Below, piece after piece: positions 35,793 to 45,103 of a DNA stretch of 64,000 nucleotides (the first letter of the stretch is position 1; the number at the start of each line of letters is the position of its first letter). This DNA is from Pseudomonas svalbardensis. Its GTDB lineage: Bacteria; Pseudomonadota; Gammaproteobacteria; Pseudomonadales; Pseudomonadaceae. The notes beneath the pieces were generated by a model. It did no database searches, was not told where the DNA came from, and saw only the letters and a program-made list of their open reading frames with translations. The stretch spans positions 187,001 to 251,000 of the forward strand of contig NZ_CP125619.1 of assembly GCF_030053115.1 (NCBI RefSeq), written 5' to 3'. The translations under genes were made by a program, and so were the position numbers.

Positions 35793-36668
35793 TTGGTTCG
35801 GCAGCTGCAACAGAAGGCTTATTCGGTGGCGTATGTGTGTCGTTTGTTGGGGGTTAGTCGATCCGGCTTCTACGAGGCCAACAAGCGCGCTGAGGCTCCT
35901 GCATCGATCTGCCCCGTTGCTCTGCAACTCAAGGCGTCGTTTGCTGAAAGTGGCGGCTGCTATGGCAGTCGCCCATTGCGTAAAGCGTTACGTGCAAAGG
36001 GTATGGAAGTAGGCATTTACAAGATTCGCCGCATGATGCGCGTCAACGGCCTGCGTTCGGCCTGGAAGCGTAAATTTGTGCACACCACCGACAGCAAACA
36101 TGACCTGCCGATTGCTGAAAATGTATTGAACCGCCAATTTGAACCCGAGGCGGCGAACAAGGCCTGGGTAGCAGACATTACCTACATCCGAACCCGCAGT
36201 GGCTGGTTGTATCTGGCTGTGGTGCTGGACTTGTTCTCACGCAAGGTAGTGGGCTGGTCAATGGCGCCGAACATGCCCGCTGAACTGGTGTGCAGTGCAA
36301 TGCAGCTGGCGGTTGCTCAACGTCAACCGCCACCCGGCTTGATCGCCCACTCGGATCGCGGCAGCCAGTACGCGAGTGCGAGCTACAGAGCGCTGCTGGC
36401 AAGAAGTGACATGCAGCAAAGCATGAGCCGTAAAGGTAACTGCTGGGATAACGCAGTGATGGAGCGCTTCTTCCTGAGCTTGAAAATGGAGCGGGTATGG
36501 CGACGTGATTACGCCAACCATGGCGAGGCGATACGCGACATCACTGAGTACATCGTTGGGTTTTACAACAACGAACGGCTGCACTCGAAACTGGGATATC
36601 TGCCACCGACAGTTTATGAACGGGCGATGGCATCAAAATCACCTATCGAGGTGTCCGGAATTAGTTGA
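35793..36668 (+). CDS. IS3-family transposase OrfB (DDE integrase)
   Basis: The 291-residue frame, opening with TTG 35793, lies in the -1 frame relative to OrfA and is normally made as an OrfAB fusion. It has the HTH_21 domain (YGSRPLRKALRAKGMEVG), and the retroviral-type DDE core: Asp in WVADITYIR, Asp in IAHSDRGSQYAS, Glu in DNAVMERFFLSLK. All three acidic residues are present. Confidence 0.93.
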   Translation: MVRQLQQKAYSVAYVCRLLGVSRSGFYEANKRAEAPASICPVALQLKASFAESGGCYGSRPLRKALRAKGMEVGIYKIRRMMRVNGLRSAWKRKFVHTTDSKHDLPIAENVLNRQFEPEAANKAWVADITYIRTRSGWLYLAVVLDLFSRKVVGWSMAPNMPAELVCSAMQLAVAQRQPPPGLIAHSDRGSQYASASYRALLARSDMQQSMSRKGNCWDNAVMERFFLSLKMERVWRRDYANHGEAIRDITEYIVGFYNNERLHSKLGYLPPTVYERAMASKSPIEVSGIS

Positions 36669-36805
36669 CCACGACAGGGGGCCTTTCAGAACCTGAGTTC
36701 AACTCGGGCTTTCAGGTCGATGTAGCTCGAAAGTACAACTCGATCAGTCCCCTCGCCCCTTGGGGAGAGGGCTAGGGTGAGGGGGTGGATCTAAAGCCCA
36801 GCCAA

Positions 36806-38002
36806 TCAATCCGGCCAATACCACGCCGGCTCATCCAGCATCCGCTGCCCGACAATCCCGGTCTGGCCAAGACTCTTCTCCAGCACAATGCAATTGCACT
36901 CCGGGTCCTCCTGCAACGCCGAAATTAACCGCCGCGCATGAGAAACCACCCACACCTGACACTGCTCCGACGCCCGGATAATCAACCGCGCCAACGCCGG
37001 CAACAGGTCCGGGTGCAAACTGGTTTCCGGCTCGTTCAGCACCATCAGCGTCGGCGGCCGAGGGGTCAGTAATGCAGCGACCAGCAGCAGATAGCGCAAC
37101 GTCCCGTCCGACAACTCGGCGGCGGATAACGGCCGCAACAATCCTTCCTGATAAAACTCGATCGCAAACCGTCCACCTTGCAGCGGTTCGATGTTCAGTC
37201 GCGCGCCGGGAAAGGCATCGCTGATAGCCGCCTGCAAGGCTTCGGGATCGCCGATTTCGATGATGGTCTGCAAGGCTGCCGCCAGGTCGCGACCGTCGTG
37301 GTGCAGCACCGGCGTGCGGGTGCCCAGTTGCGGTTGGCGAACCGGTGCGTCGGCGTCACTGCGAAAGTGATCGTAGAAGCGCCAGCGACGGATGAACTCG
37401 CGCAACTCCAGAACCTCCGGCGAAGAACGCAAACTGCCGACCTGATCGAACAGACTGTCGAAATTCGGCGTGTGCTGGGCCAGTACATCCCAGCTGCGAT
37501 TGGCTCGGGCACGGATCATCGGGCCGTCGCGATCCACCAGCAGGCTGGCCGGCCGATAAATCGGCCCGGCCCAGACGCATTCACGCTTGATTTGCGGGTC
37601 GAGGTTGAAGCGTGACGGAATAGGTGAACTGTGTTCGGGCAGCATGAAGTGGCCGTTGGAATCGGGCAGCCCGAGGCTGATCGAATAGCTGAAATCCTCA
37701 CCGGCAAACCCCAGTCGCAGTCGTTTGACGCCGTGTCTCACCGTAGCCTCGACCGGGACTTCGCCATTACGCATCCGCCGGCTGATGTTTTCCGGCCCGG
37801 CCCAGAAGGTCGAATCCAGCCCACCCTCGCGGGCCAATGCATTGACCACGCCGCCCTGAGCGGTTTCCGCCAGCAGGCGTAACGCGCGGTAGAGGTTGGA
37901 TTTACCGCTGCCGTTGGGGCCGGTGATCAGGTTCAACCGGCCCAGCGGAATCACCAATTTATTGATCGAGCGGTAATTGGCCACCGCGAGGGTTTTGAGC
38001 AT
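36806..38002 (-). CDS. RecF/OLD-like AAA ATPase
   Basis: The 398-residue protein begins with LKTLAVANYRSI and Walker A GPNGSGKSNLYRAL (near residues 27-40); a C-terminal signature ELSDGTLRYLLL is followed by Walker B LMVLNEPETSLHPDLLPAL and the H-loop VWVSHARRLI. This is the single-chain SMC/RecF-like ATPase layout. No TOPRIM nuclease domain is present, so it is not a full OLD nuclease. No defence partner gene is adjacent. ATG 38002 (MLKTLAV) is chosen over upstream frame. Confidence 0.85.
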   Translation of the reverse strand: MLKTLAVANYRSINKLVIPLGRLNLITGPNGSGKSNLYRALRLLAETAQGGVVNALAREGGLDSTFWAGPENISRRMRNGEVPVEATVRHGVKRLRLGFAGEDFSYSISLGLPDSNGHFMLPEHSSPIPSRFNLDPQIKRECVWAGPIYRPASLLVDRDGPMIRARANRSWDVLAQHTPNFDSLFDQVGSLRSSPEVLELREFIRRWRFYDHFRSDADAPVRQPQLGTRTPVLHHDGRDLAAALQTIIEIGDPEALQAAISDAFPGARLNIEPLQGGRFAIEFYQEGLLRPLSAAELSDGTLRYLLLVAALLTPRPPTLMVLNEPETSLHPDLLPALARLIIRASEQCQVWVVSHARRLISALQEDPECNCIVLEKSLGQTGIVGQRMLDEPAWYWPD

Positions 38003-38061
38003 GGGAAGCTTCCTGCTGCGTGGTGCGCCAGTTTGCCTTATTGTCGGAAACACTGTGCCCC

Positions 38062-38196
38062 CTGTAGCCGCTGGCGAAGCCTGCGTTCGGCTGCGCAGCA
38101 TTCGTAAATCCGGCTTGCACGGTCTGCCTGATGGACCGCGAGTTCTGATTTTACGACTGCTGTGCAGCCGAACACAGGCTTCGCCAGCTGCTACAG
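38062..38196. repeat. 135-bp palindromic repeat, copy 1
   Basis: The ends CTGTAGCCGCTGGCGAAGCC and (reverse complement of the right end) CTGTAGCAGCTGGCGAAGCC continue as inverted arms for about 45 bases. A second copy is at 51231-51379. It occupies most of the 306-base gap before the RND operon. Confidence 0.8.
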
Positions 38197-38308
38197 GGAT
38201 CGCGGCGTGATCGCTTTATTTGAAGCCGTGAGACGCACCCTTGGAACCCTGTTCTAAGCTCACAGTCGTATCGCCATTGGCACGTTCGTACAACGCAAAG
38301 GAGTTTGC

Positions 38309-39412
38309 ATGGCTGGTCCCGGATTGAAAATAGTGGTTGGCCTGAGCCTCCTTGTCCTGCTGAGCGCCTGTGGCGATAAAAAACCGGTCGAGAAGGACCG
38401 CCCTCGGGTATTCGTGCAAGAGGTAAAACCTGCGGATTACGCGGCGACGGTGACCCTGACCGGTGATGTTCAGGCGCGGGTCCAGACCGACCTGTCGTTC
38501 CGCGTTGGCGGCAAGATCATCCAGCGTACAGTCGATGTCGGTGATCGGGTTTCGGCCAAACAGGTACTGGCAAAACTCGATCCCAAGGACCTGCAAACCA
38601 ACGTCGACTCGGCTCAGGCGCAGGTTGTTGCCGAACAGGCCCGAGTCAAACAGACCGCCGCCGCATTCGTTCGCCAGCAAAAACTTCTGCCCAAGGGCTA
38701 CACCAGCCAAAGCGAGTTCGATTCCGCCCAAGCCGCCTTGCGCAGCAGTCAGAGCGCATTGACTGCCGCTCGGGCGCAACTGGCCAACGCCCGTGAACAA
38801 CTGAGCTACACCGCGTTGGTCGCCGACGCGCCGGGGGTGATTACCGCACGCCAGGCCGAGGTCGGCCAGGTGGTGCAGGCCACTGTGCCGATTTTCAGCC
38901 TGGCCCGGGACGGTGAGCGCGACGCAGTGTTCAACGTCTACGAATCGCTGCTGACAGAGCCACCAGAGGGTAAAACGGTAGTCGTCAGCCTGCTCGACAA
39001 CCCCGCGATCAAAACCACCGGTACCGTTCGGGAAATCACCCCGGCCGTCTCCGCGCAGACCGGCACGGTGCAGGTCAAAGTCACTCTCAACGGACTACCG
39101 GAAGGCATGCAGCTCGGTTCGGTGGTGAGTGCCACGGCCAAGACGCCAGGCAAATCGGCGGTCGAACTGCCCTGGTCGGCACTGACGAAAAATCTCAGCG
39201 ACCCGGCCGTGTGGCTGGTGGACGGCGAGGGCAAGGCACAGCTGCACACCGTCACGGTAGGCCGCTACCTGACTGGCAAAGTGATCATCAGCGCCGGCCT
39301 GAAGGGTGGCGAAAAAGTTGTCATCGCCGGCGGCCAGTTGCTGCACCCCGGCGTGAAGGTGGAGATCGCCGAAAACACCTATAAGGATTTAGCCGAGGGA
39401 GCCCAGCCATGA
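38309..39412 (+). CDS. triA: RND efflux periplasmic adaptor 1 (TriA-like)
   Basis: The 367-residue lipoprotein (LLVLLSAC, Cys near residue 21) is a membrane fusion protein: barrel-sandwich half (DLSFRVGGKIIQRTVDVGDRV), coiled-coil hairpin about residues 85-165 rich in Ala/Gln, and the second half-motif GVITARQAEVGQVV. Adaptors link the inner-membrane pump to an outer-membrane channel. Two adaptors followed by one RND pump is the TriABC arrangement known from P. aeruginosa (triclosan efflux with OpmH). No outer-membrane channel gene is adjacent, as for TriABC. ATG overlap with the next gene is four bases. Confidence 0.75.
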   Translation: MAGPGLKIVVGLSLLVLLSACGDKKPVEKDRPRVFVQEVKPADYAATVTLTGDVQARVQTDLSFRVGGKIIQRTVDVGDRVSAKQVLAKLDPKDLQTNVDSAQAQVVAEQARVKQTAAAFVRQQKLLPKGYTSQSEFDSAQAALRSSQSALTAARAQLANAREQLSYTALVADAPGVITARQAEVGQVVQATVPIFSLARDGERDAVFNVYESLLTEPPEGKTVVVSLLDNPAIKTTGTVREITPAVSAQTGTVQVKVTLNGLPEGMQLGSVVSATAKTPGKSAVELPWSALTKNLSDPAVWLVDGEGKAQLHTVTVGRYLTGKVIISAGLKGGEKVVIAGGQLLHPGVKVEIAENTYKDLAEGAQP

Positions 39413-40476
39413 AGCGTCTGTTACTGGTTTGCGCCGGTGTGATGCTGGTGGCCTGCTCGGAAAAAGAACCGCCTCCGGAGCCAGTGCGCCCGGTGTTGTC
39501 CATCAAGGTCCAGTCCCTGGACGAAGAAAGCCTGGGCCGCTTCGCCGGCAGCATCCAGGCCCGTTATGAAAGCAATGTCGGCTTCCGGGTGCCGGGACGT
39601 ATCGCCAGCCGTAATGTCGATGTCGGTGCCGAAGTCGATAAGGGCGCGCTGCTCGCCACGCTCGACCCCACCGATCAGCAGAACCAGTTGCGTTCCGCTC
39701 AGGGTGATCTGGCCAGCGTCCAGGCGCAACTCATCAACGCCCAGGCCAACGCCCGGCGTCAGCAAGAGTTGTTCGATCGTGGCGTGGGCGCCCAGGCGCA
39801 ACTCGACATCGCACAGACCGACCTCAAAACCACCCAGGCCTCCCTCGATCAAGCGAAGGCTGCGGTCGATCAGGCCAAGGACCAGCTCAACTACGTCGAA
39901 CTGCGCGCCGATCACAAAGCTGTGGTCACCGCGTGGAACGCCGAAGCCGGGCAAGTCGTCAGCGCCGGCCAGCAAGTGGTGACCCTGGCGCAGCCGGACA
40001 TCAAGGAAGCGGTGATCGACCTGCCGGACACCCTGGTCGACCAGTTGCCGGAAGACGTGGTGTTTCAGGTTGCCGTTCAGCTCGATCCGAGCATCACCAC
40101 CACTGCCATCGTTCGCGAAATCGAACCCCAGGCTCAAAGCGCGACCCGCACCCGTCGCGCCCGCCTGACACTGACCGACACGCCAACGGGGTTTCGCCTG
40201 GGTACGGCGATCAGCGTGACCCTCAGCTCCGCGATCAAACCGCGTATCGAACTGCCCCTGACCGCGCTACAGGAAGTCGATGGAAAATCGCGAATCTGGG
40301 TCATCGATCCGCAGACCCAAACCGTTTCCCCGCGAGACGTCAGCCTGGTCAGCCGCACTGACTCAACGATGGTCCTGGCCAGCGGTGTGAAGTCCGGCGA
40401 GCGGGTGGTCAGTGCCGGCGTGAATAGCCTGAAACCGGGGCAGAAAGTAAAAATCGATGAGGACAGCCCGCAATGA
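39409..40476 (+). CDS. triB: RND efflux periplasmic adaptor 2 (TriB-like)
   Basis: The 355-residue adaptor also begins with a lipoprotein signal (MLVACS, Cys near residue 15), then NVGFRVPGRIASRNVDVGAEV, a long Ala/Gln hairpin (about residues 85-160), and AVVTAWNAEAGQVVSAGQQVV. It overlaps both neighbours by four bases, so the three proteins are probably made in step. In TriABC both adaptors are needed for efflux. Confidence 0.75.
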   Translation: MKRLLLVCAGVMLVACSEKEPPPEPVRPVLSIKVQSLDEESLGRFAGSIQARYESNVGFRVPGRIASRNVDVGAEVDKGALLATLDPTDQQNQLRSAQGDLASVQAQLINAQANARRQQELFDRGVGAQAQLDIAQTDLKTTQASLDQAKAAVDQAKDQLNYVELRADHKAVVTAWNAEAGQVVSAGQQVVTLAQPDIKEAVIDLPDTLVDQLPEDVVFQVAVQLDPSITTTAIVREIEPQAQSATRTRRARLTLTDTPTGFRLGTAISVTLSSAIKPRIELPLTALQEVDGKSRIWVIDPQTQTVSPRDVSLVSRTDSTMVLASGVKSGERVVSAGVNSLKPGQKVKIDEDSPQ

Positions 40477-43400
40477 AAGGGAGTTTCAACTTATCCGAAT
40501 GGGCCCTCAAGCATCAGTCGTTTGTCTGGTATTTGATGTTCGTCGCGCTGCTAATGGGCGTGTTCTCGTACATGAACCTCGGCCGCGAGGAAGACCCGTC
40601 GTTCACCATCAAAACCATGGTGATCCAGACTCGCTGGCCGGGCGCGACCCAGGAGGAAACCCTCAAGCAGGTCACTGACCGGATCGAGAAAAAACTCGAA
40701 GAACTCGACTCTCTCGATTACGTGAAAAGCTACACCCGACCCGGCGAGTCGACGGTTTTCGTTAACTTGCGTGATACCACCAGCGCCAAGGACATTCCGG
40801 AAATCTGGTATCAGGTGCGCAAGAAGATCAACGACATTCGCGGCGACTTCCCTCAAGGCCTGCAAGGGCCGGGATTCAACGATGAATTCGGTGACGTGTT
40901 CGGCTCGGTGTACGCCTTTACCGCCGACGGTTTGTCGATGCGCCAATTGCGCGATTACGTCGAGCAAGTCCGCGCCGAGATCCGCGAAGTGCCGGGGCTG
41001 GGCAAGGTCGAGATGGTCGGCGAGCAGGATGAAGTCCTCTACCTGAACTTCTCCACTCGCAAACTGGCGGCGCTGGGTATCGATCAGCGTCAGGTGGTGC
41101 AGAGCCTGCAATCGCAAAACGCGGTGACCCCGGCCGGTGTAATCGAGGCAGGTCCCGAGCGGATTTCCGTGCGCACGTCCGGGCAGTTTGCCTCCGAGAA
41201 AGACCTGGAAAACGTCAACCTGCGACTCAACGATCGTTTCTACCGCTTGGCCGACGTCGCCGAGATCAGCCGTGGCTATGTCGATCCGGCGACGCCGGAA
41301 TTCCGTTTCAACGGCCACCCTGCTATCGGCCTCGCCATTGCGATGAAGAAGGGTGGCAACATTCAGGTGTTCGGTAAGGCTTTGCACCAGCGCATGACCG
41401 ACCTGACCGCGGACTTGCCGGTGGGCGTCGGTGTGCACACGGTTTCCGACCAGGCCGAAGTGGTGGAAAAAGCCGTCGGCGGCTTCACCAGCGCACTGTT
41501 CGAAGCGGTGGTGATCGTGCTGATCGTCAGTTTCATCAGCCTCGGTGTGCGCGCCGGATTGGTGGTGGCCTGCTCGATTCCGCTGGTGCTGGCGATGGTC
41601 TTCGTCTTCATGGAATACAGCGGCATCACCATGCAACGGATCTCTCTCGGCGCCCTGATCATCGCCCTCGGCTTGTTGGTGGACGACGCGATGATCACCG
41701 TCGAGATGATGGTCACGCGTCTGGAAATGGGCGAGACCAAGGAGCAGGCCGCTACGTTCGCCTACACCTCGACCGCGTTCCCGATGCTCACCGGTACGTT
41801 GGTGACGGTGGCCGGTTTCGTGCCCATCGGCCTGAACGCCAGCTCGGCCGGCGAGTACACCTTCACGCTGTTCGCGGTGATCGCGGTGGCCATGATCGTG
41901 TCGTGGATTGTCGCGGTGCTGTTCGCCCCGGTGATCGGCGTGCACATCCTAAGCGCCAAAGTGAAACCTCACGACGCAGAACCGGGACGCATCGGTCGGA
42001 CTTTCAATTACGGCATGCTCTGGGCCATGCGCAATCGCTGGTGGGCGATCGGCATAACCATTGCACTGTTCGTGGCGTCGGTGTTTTCCATGCAGTTTGT
42101 GCAGAGCCAGTTCTTCCCGTCCTCGGACCGCCCGGAAATCCTCGTCGACCTGAACCTGCCGCAAAACGCCTCGATCGCCGAGACCCGCAAAGCTGTGGAC
42201 AAGCTCGAAGCAACGCTCAAGGACGACCCAGACATCGTGCGCTGGAGCACCTACATCGGCGAAGGTGCGATCCGTTTCTACCTGCCCCTCGACCAGCAAT
42301 TACAGAACCCGTACTACGCGCAATTGGTGATCGTCAGCAAAGGCCTGGAGTCGCGCACGGCCCTGAGTCAGCGCTTGCGTGAGCGGCTGCGCAAGGACTT
42401 CGTCGGTATCGGCAGCTACGTCCAGGCGCTGGAAATGGGCCCGCCAGTGGGGCGGCCGATTCAGTACCGGGTCAGCGGCAAGGACGTCGATCAGGTGCGT
42501 AAACACGCCATCGCCCTGGCCACCGAACTGGATAAAAACTCGCACATTGGCGAGATCATTTACGACTGGAACGAACCGGGTAAAGTTCTGCGCATCGACA
42601 TCGCGCAGGACAAGGCACGGCAATTGGGGCTGTCATCGGAAGACGTCGCCAACCTGATGAACAGCATCGTGGTCGGTGTGCCGGTGACTCAGGTCGATGA
42701 CGATATCTACCTGATCAACGTGGTGGGGCGTGCGGAAGACGCCGAACGCGGCACCCCGGAAACCCTGCAGAATTTGCAGATCGTCACGCCGGGCGGCACG
42801 TCGATTCCGCTGCTGGCTTTCGCTTCCGTGCGTTATGAACTTGAGCAACCGCTGGTCTGGCGTCGCGACCGCAAACCGACAATCACCATCAAGGCTGCGG
42901 TGCGTGACGAAATTCAGCCGACCGACCTGGTGAAACAACTCCAACCCGACATCGATAAATTCGCCGCCAGTTTGCCGGTGGGCTACAAGGTCGCCACCGG
43001 CGGCACGGTGGAGGAAAGCGGCAAGGCCCAGGGGCCGATTGCCAAGGTTGTGCCGTTGATGCTGTTTTTGATGGCGACCTTCCTGATGATCCAGTTGCAC
43101 AGCGTGCAGAAGCTGTTCCTGGTGGCCAGCGTCGCGCCTCTCGGCTTGATCGGCGTGGTGCTGGCGCTGATCCCGACGGGCACGCCGATGGGCTTTGTGG
43201 CGATCCTCGGCATTCTTGCGCTGATCGGCATCATCATCCGCAATTCGGTGATTCTGGTGACGCAGATCGAGGCCTTGGAGAAGGACGGTCATGCACCGTG
43301 GGATGCCGTGGTGCAAGCCACGGAGCATCGTCGCCGACCGATTTTGCTGACGGCAGCGGCGGCGAGCCTGGGGATGATTCCGATCGCCCGGGAAGTGTTC

Positions 43401-43547
43401 TGGGGGCCGATGGCTTACGCGATGATTGGCGGGATTATTATTGCGACGTTGCTGACGTTGCTGTTTTTGCCGGCGCTTTATGTGGCTTGGTACAAAATCC
43501 GCGAACCGAAGAAAGGTGATCGGCTTGAGACCCACCCCTCACCCTAA
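40473..43547 (+). CDS. triC: RND efflux inner-membrane pump (TriC-like)
   Basis: The 1024-residue protein is an AcrB-type pump: N-terminal helix, GAGxxTVE-like region (WPGATQEETLKQVTDRIEKKL), the transmembrane proton-relay block with adjacent Asp residues (LIIALGLLVDDAMITVEMM), and the repeated C-terminal half. Proton-driven drug or solvent export with two adaptors is expected. The last seven codons (ETHPSP and stop) lie inside the left end of MITE copy B, so the natural C-terminus has been replaced. The core is intact. Confidence 0.85.
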   Translation: MKGSFNLSEWALKHQSFVWYLMFVALLMGVFSYMNLGREEDPSFTIKTMVIQTRWPGATQEETLKQVTDRIEKKLEELDSLDYVKSYTRPGESTVFVNLRDTTSAKDIPEIWYQVRKKINDIRGDFPQGLQGPGFNDEFGDVFGSVYAFTADGLSMRQLRDYVEQVRAEIREVPGLGKVEMVGEQDEVLYLNFSTRKLAALGIDQRQVVQSLQSQNAVTPAGVIEAGPERISVRTSGQFASEKDLENVNLRLNDRFYRLADVAEISRGYVDPATPEFRFNGHPAIGLAIAMKKGGNIQVFGKALHQRMTDLTADLPVGVGVHTVSDQAEVVEKAVGGFTSALFEAVVIVLIVSFISLGVRAGLVVACSIPLVLAMVFVFMEYSGITMQRISLGALIIALGLLVDDAMITVEMMVTRLEMGETKEQAATFAYTSTAFPMLTGTLVTVAGFVPIGLNASSAGEYTFTLFAVIAVAMIVSWIVAVLFAPVIGVHILSAKVKPHDAEPGRIGRTFNYGMLWAMRNRWWAIGITIALFVASVFSMQFVQSQFFPSSDRPEILVDLNLPQNASIAETRKAVDKLEATLKDDPDIVRWSTYIGEGAIRFYLPLDQQLQNPYYAQLVIVSKGLESRTALSQRLRERLRKDFVGIGSYVQALEMGPPVGRPIQYRVSGKDVDQVRKHAIALATELDKNSHIGEIIYDWNEPGKVLRIDIAQDKARQLGLSSEDVANLMNSIVVGVPVTQVDDDIYLINVVGRAEDAERGTPETLQNLQIVTPGGTSIPLLAFASVRYELEQPLVWRRDRKPTITIKAAVRDEIQPTDLVKQLQPDIDKFAASLPVGYKVATGGTVEESGKAQGPIAKVVPLMLFLMATFLMIQLHSVQKLFLVASVAPLGLIGVVLALIPTGTPMGFVAILGILALIGIIIRNSVILVTQIEALEKDGHAPWDAVVQATEHRRRPILLTAAAASLGMIPIAREVFWGPMAYAMIGGIIIATLLTLLFLPALYVAWYKIREPKKGDRLETHPSP

Positions 43548-43705
43548 CCCTCTCCCCAAGGGGTAGAGGGGACTGACCGAGTTGGTTTTTAGATATTCTG
43601 CGACCGAGGAAATAGAGTCGAACTCAGGTTTTGAAAAGCTTGAAGATCTGCTCCCTTTTCCCTCTCCCCCTTGGGGAGAGGGCTGGGGTGAGGGGTGGAT
43701 CTTCA
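43526..43705. repeat. MITE copy B overlapping the end of triC
   Basis: An element of about 180 bp starts TGAGACCCACCCCTCACCC and ends with GGGTGAGGGGTGGATCTTCA. It is in inverse orientation to copies A and C and carries the same internal GAACTCAGGTTTTGAAAAGC block. It provides the triC stop (TAA 43545-43547) and fills the gap to the methyltransferase gene. Confidence 0.85.
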
Positions 43706-43719
43706 TGACACACACAATG

Positions 43720-44346
43720 TCACCCCTTACGCCAAACACTCGCCAACCAAGGCTGCTGCTCCCGCGGCAACCCCGCCGGCCGGTAGTAATGCTCCAGCTC
43801 TACAAACCCCACCGCCGTCAGCAATTGCTGCCACGTCTCAAGATCGTGATACGCCCCATAACGCGGCCCATTCCACCCTTCCTGATTCTCGCCACGCGGA
43901 TTGGAACTGAACAACACCCCACCCGGCCTCAAAGTCCGACACAATTCCTTCAACACCCGAGGCAATTCCTGACGCGGAATATGAAACAACACCGCATTGG
44001 CGAAGATCCCGTCAAAGCGTTCAGCCGGCAAATCCAGCTTCAGAAAATCCTGCTGCCAGACCTCACAGCCGCTGTCTTCGCGCGCCATCTGCGCAAACTT
44101 CTCCGAGCCATCAAGCCCGACAGCGGTATGGCCCATGCGCGTGAAGGTTTGCAAATCACGCCCCGGCCCGCAGCCAAAATCAAGAATCTCGAACGGCGCC
44201 TTGCCCTGAATATGCCGCAGCAGCGCATCAATGTTCTGGCTGACATCATGATCGCGAGTCCCTTCGCGGAAACTTTCGGCCACCGAGTTGTAATGGCCCA
44301 GGGTGGTGGAGGTGATCTGCTCAAGGTCGGTGGGGGTCTGTTTCAT
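43720..44346 (-). CDS. Class I SAM-dependent methyltransferase
   Basis: The 208-residue protein has the SAM-binding motif I ILDFGCGPGRDLQTF (near residue 50), the acidic VGLDGSEKF motif II, and the post-core LRPGGVLFSSNPRG. Such fold-only similarity does not fix the substrate. ATG 44346 (MKQTPTDLE) is chosen over upstream frame. It converges on triC and shares no obvious operon. Confidence 0.82.
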   Translation of the reverse strand: MKQTPTDLEQITSTTLGHYNSVAESFREGTRDHDVSQNIDALLRHIQGKAPFEILDFGCGPGRDLQTFTRMGHTAVGLDGSEKFAQMAREDSGCEVWQQDFLKLDLPAERFDGIFANAVLFHIPRQELPRVLKELCRTLRPGGVLFSSNPRGENQEGWNGPRYGAYHDLETWQQLLTAVGFVELEHYYRPAGLPREQQPWLASVWRKG

Positions 44347-44458
44347 GGTCGGCTGCGCAGGCGATTGGGATTTGCCGAATATACGCCATGAGGCAGAAGG
44401 CTGCTGCGCAGCCATTCGCGAAAGCGATATCACTGACACCCAATGACTTGAGCCAGAC

Positions 44459-45103
44459 TCAGCGCTTGTTCAATCCCCGAGCCAAACGATCCCCACCCAA
44501 CTGAATCGCCGCCACCAACACCACCAGCAACACAATCACCGTCAACATGATCTGGCTATCAAACCGCTGATACCCATACCGATAGGCGATGTCCCCCAGC
44601 CCACCCGCACCGATTGCCCCCGCCATGGCCGATGAGTTGATCATGGTCACCAGGGTGATGGTGAAACCGCCGACAATCCCCGGCAGCGACTCGGGCAACA
44701 ACACATGCCAAACGATATGCCAGCGCCGGCAACCCATCGCCTGCGCCGCTTCGATCAACCCGTGATCAACCTCACGCAAACTGACTTCGGCAATGCGCGC
44801 AAAGAACGGTGTAGCGGCGATGGTCAGCGGCACCACGGCCGCCCAAACGCCGTACGTGGTGCCGACGATTAACCGCGTGAACGGAATCAGCGCCACCATC
44901 AAAATCAGAAACGGAATCGAGCGAAACAAGTTCACGAACGCACCCAACGCGCGGTTCAGCGCTGGCGCTTCATAGATGCCGCCCTTGGAGCTGGTGACCA
45001 GGATCACCGCCAGCGGAATGCCCGCCAGCAGCGAGATCAATGACGACACGCCGACCATCAAAAAGGTGTCGATGAAGCCTTGCAGCAAGCGATCAAACCA
45101 CAT
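44459..45103 (-). CDS. metI: Methionine ABC transporter permease
   Basis: The 214-residue permease has five membrane segments and the MetI-type motif ([26 protein letters not shown]). It overlaps metN by 11 bases (45093-45103). Together with MetN and MetQ it imports methionine or related sulfur compounds. Confidence 0.93.
   Translation of the reverse strand: MWFDRLLQGFIDTFLMVGVSSLISLLAGIPLAVILVTSSKGGIYEAPALNRALGAFVNLFRSIPFLILMVALIPFTRLIVGTTYGVWAAVVPLTIAATPFFARIAEVSLREVDHGLIEAAQAMGCRRWHIVWHVLLPESLPGIVGGFTITLVTMINSSAMAGAIGAGGLGDIAYRYGYQRFDSQIMLTVIVLLVVLVAAIQLGGDRLARGLNKR

Noticed and set aside
36806..38002. Defence system built around the AAA ATPase
   Set aside because: No nuclease, methylase or reverse transcriptase partner is adjacent, so it cannot be called a defence system from this window.
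40551..41945. Long frame antisense to triC
   Set aside because: Shadow of a conserved pump gene, His-rich with no known pattern.
43720..44346. Methyltransferase as part of the methionine operon
   Set aside because: It is separated from metI by over 100 bases and has a common fold; no direct link is visible.
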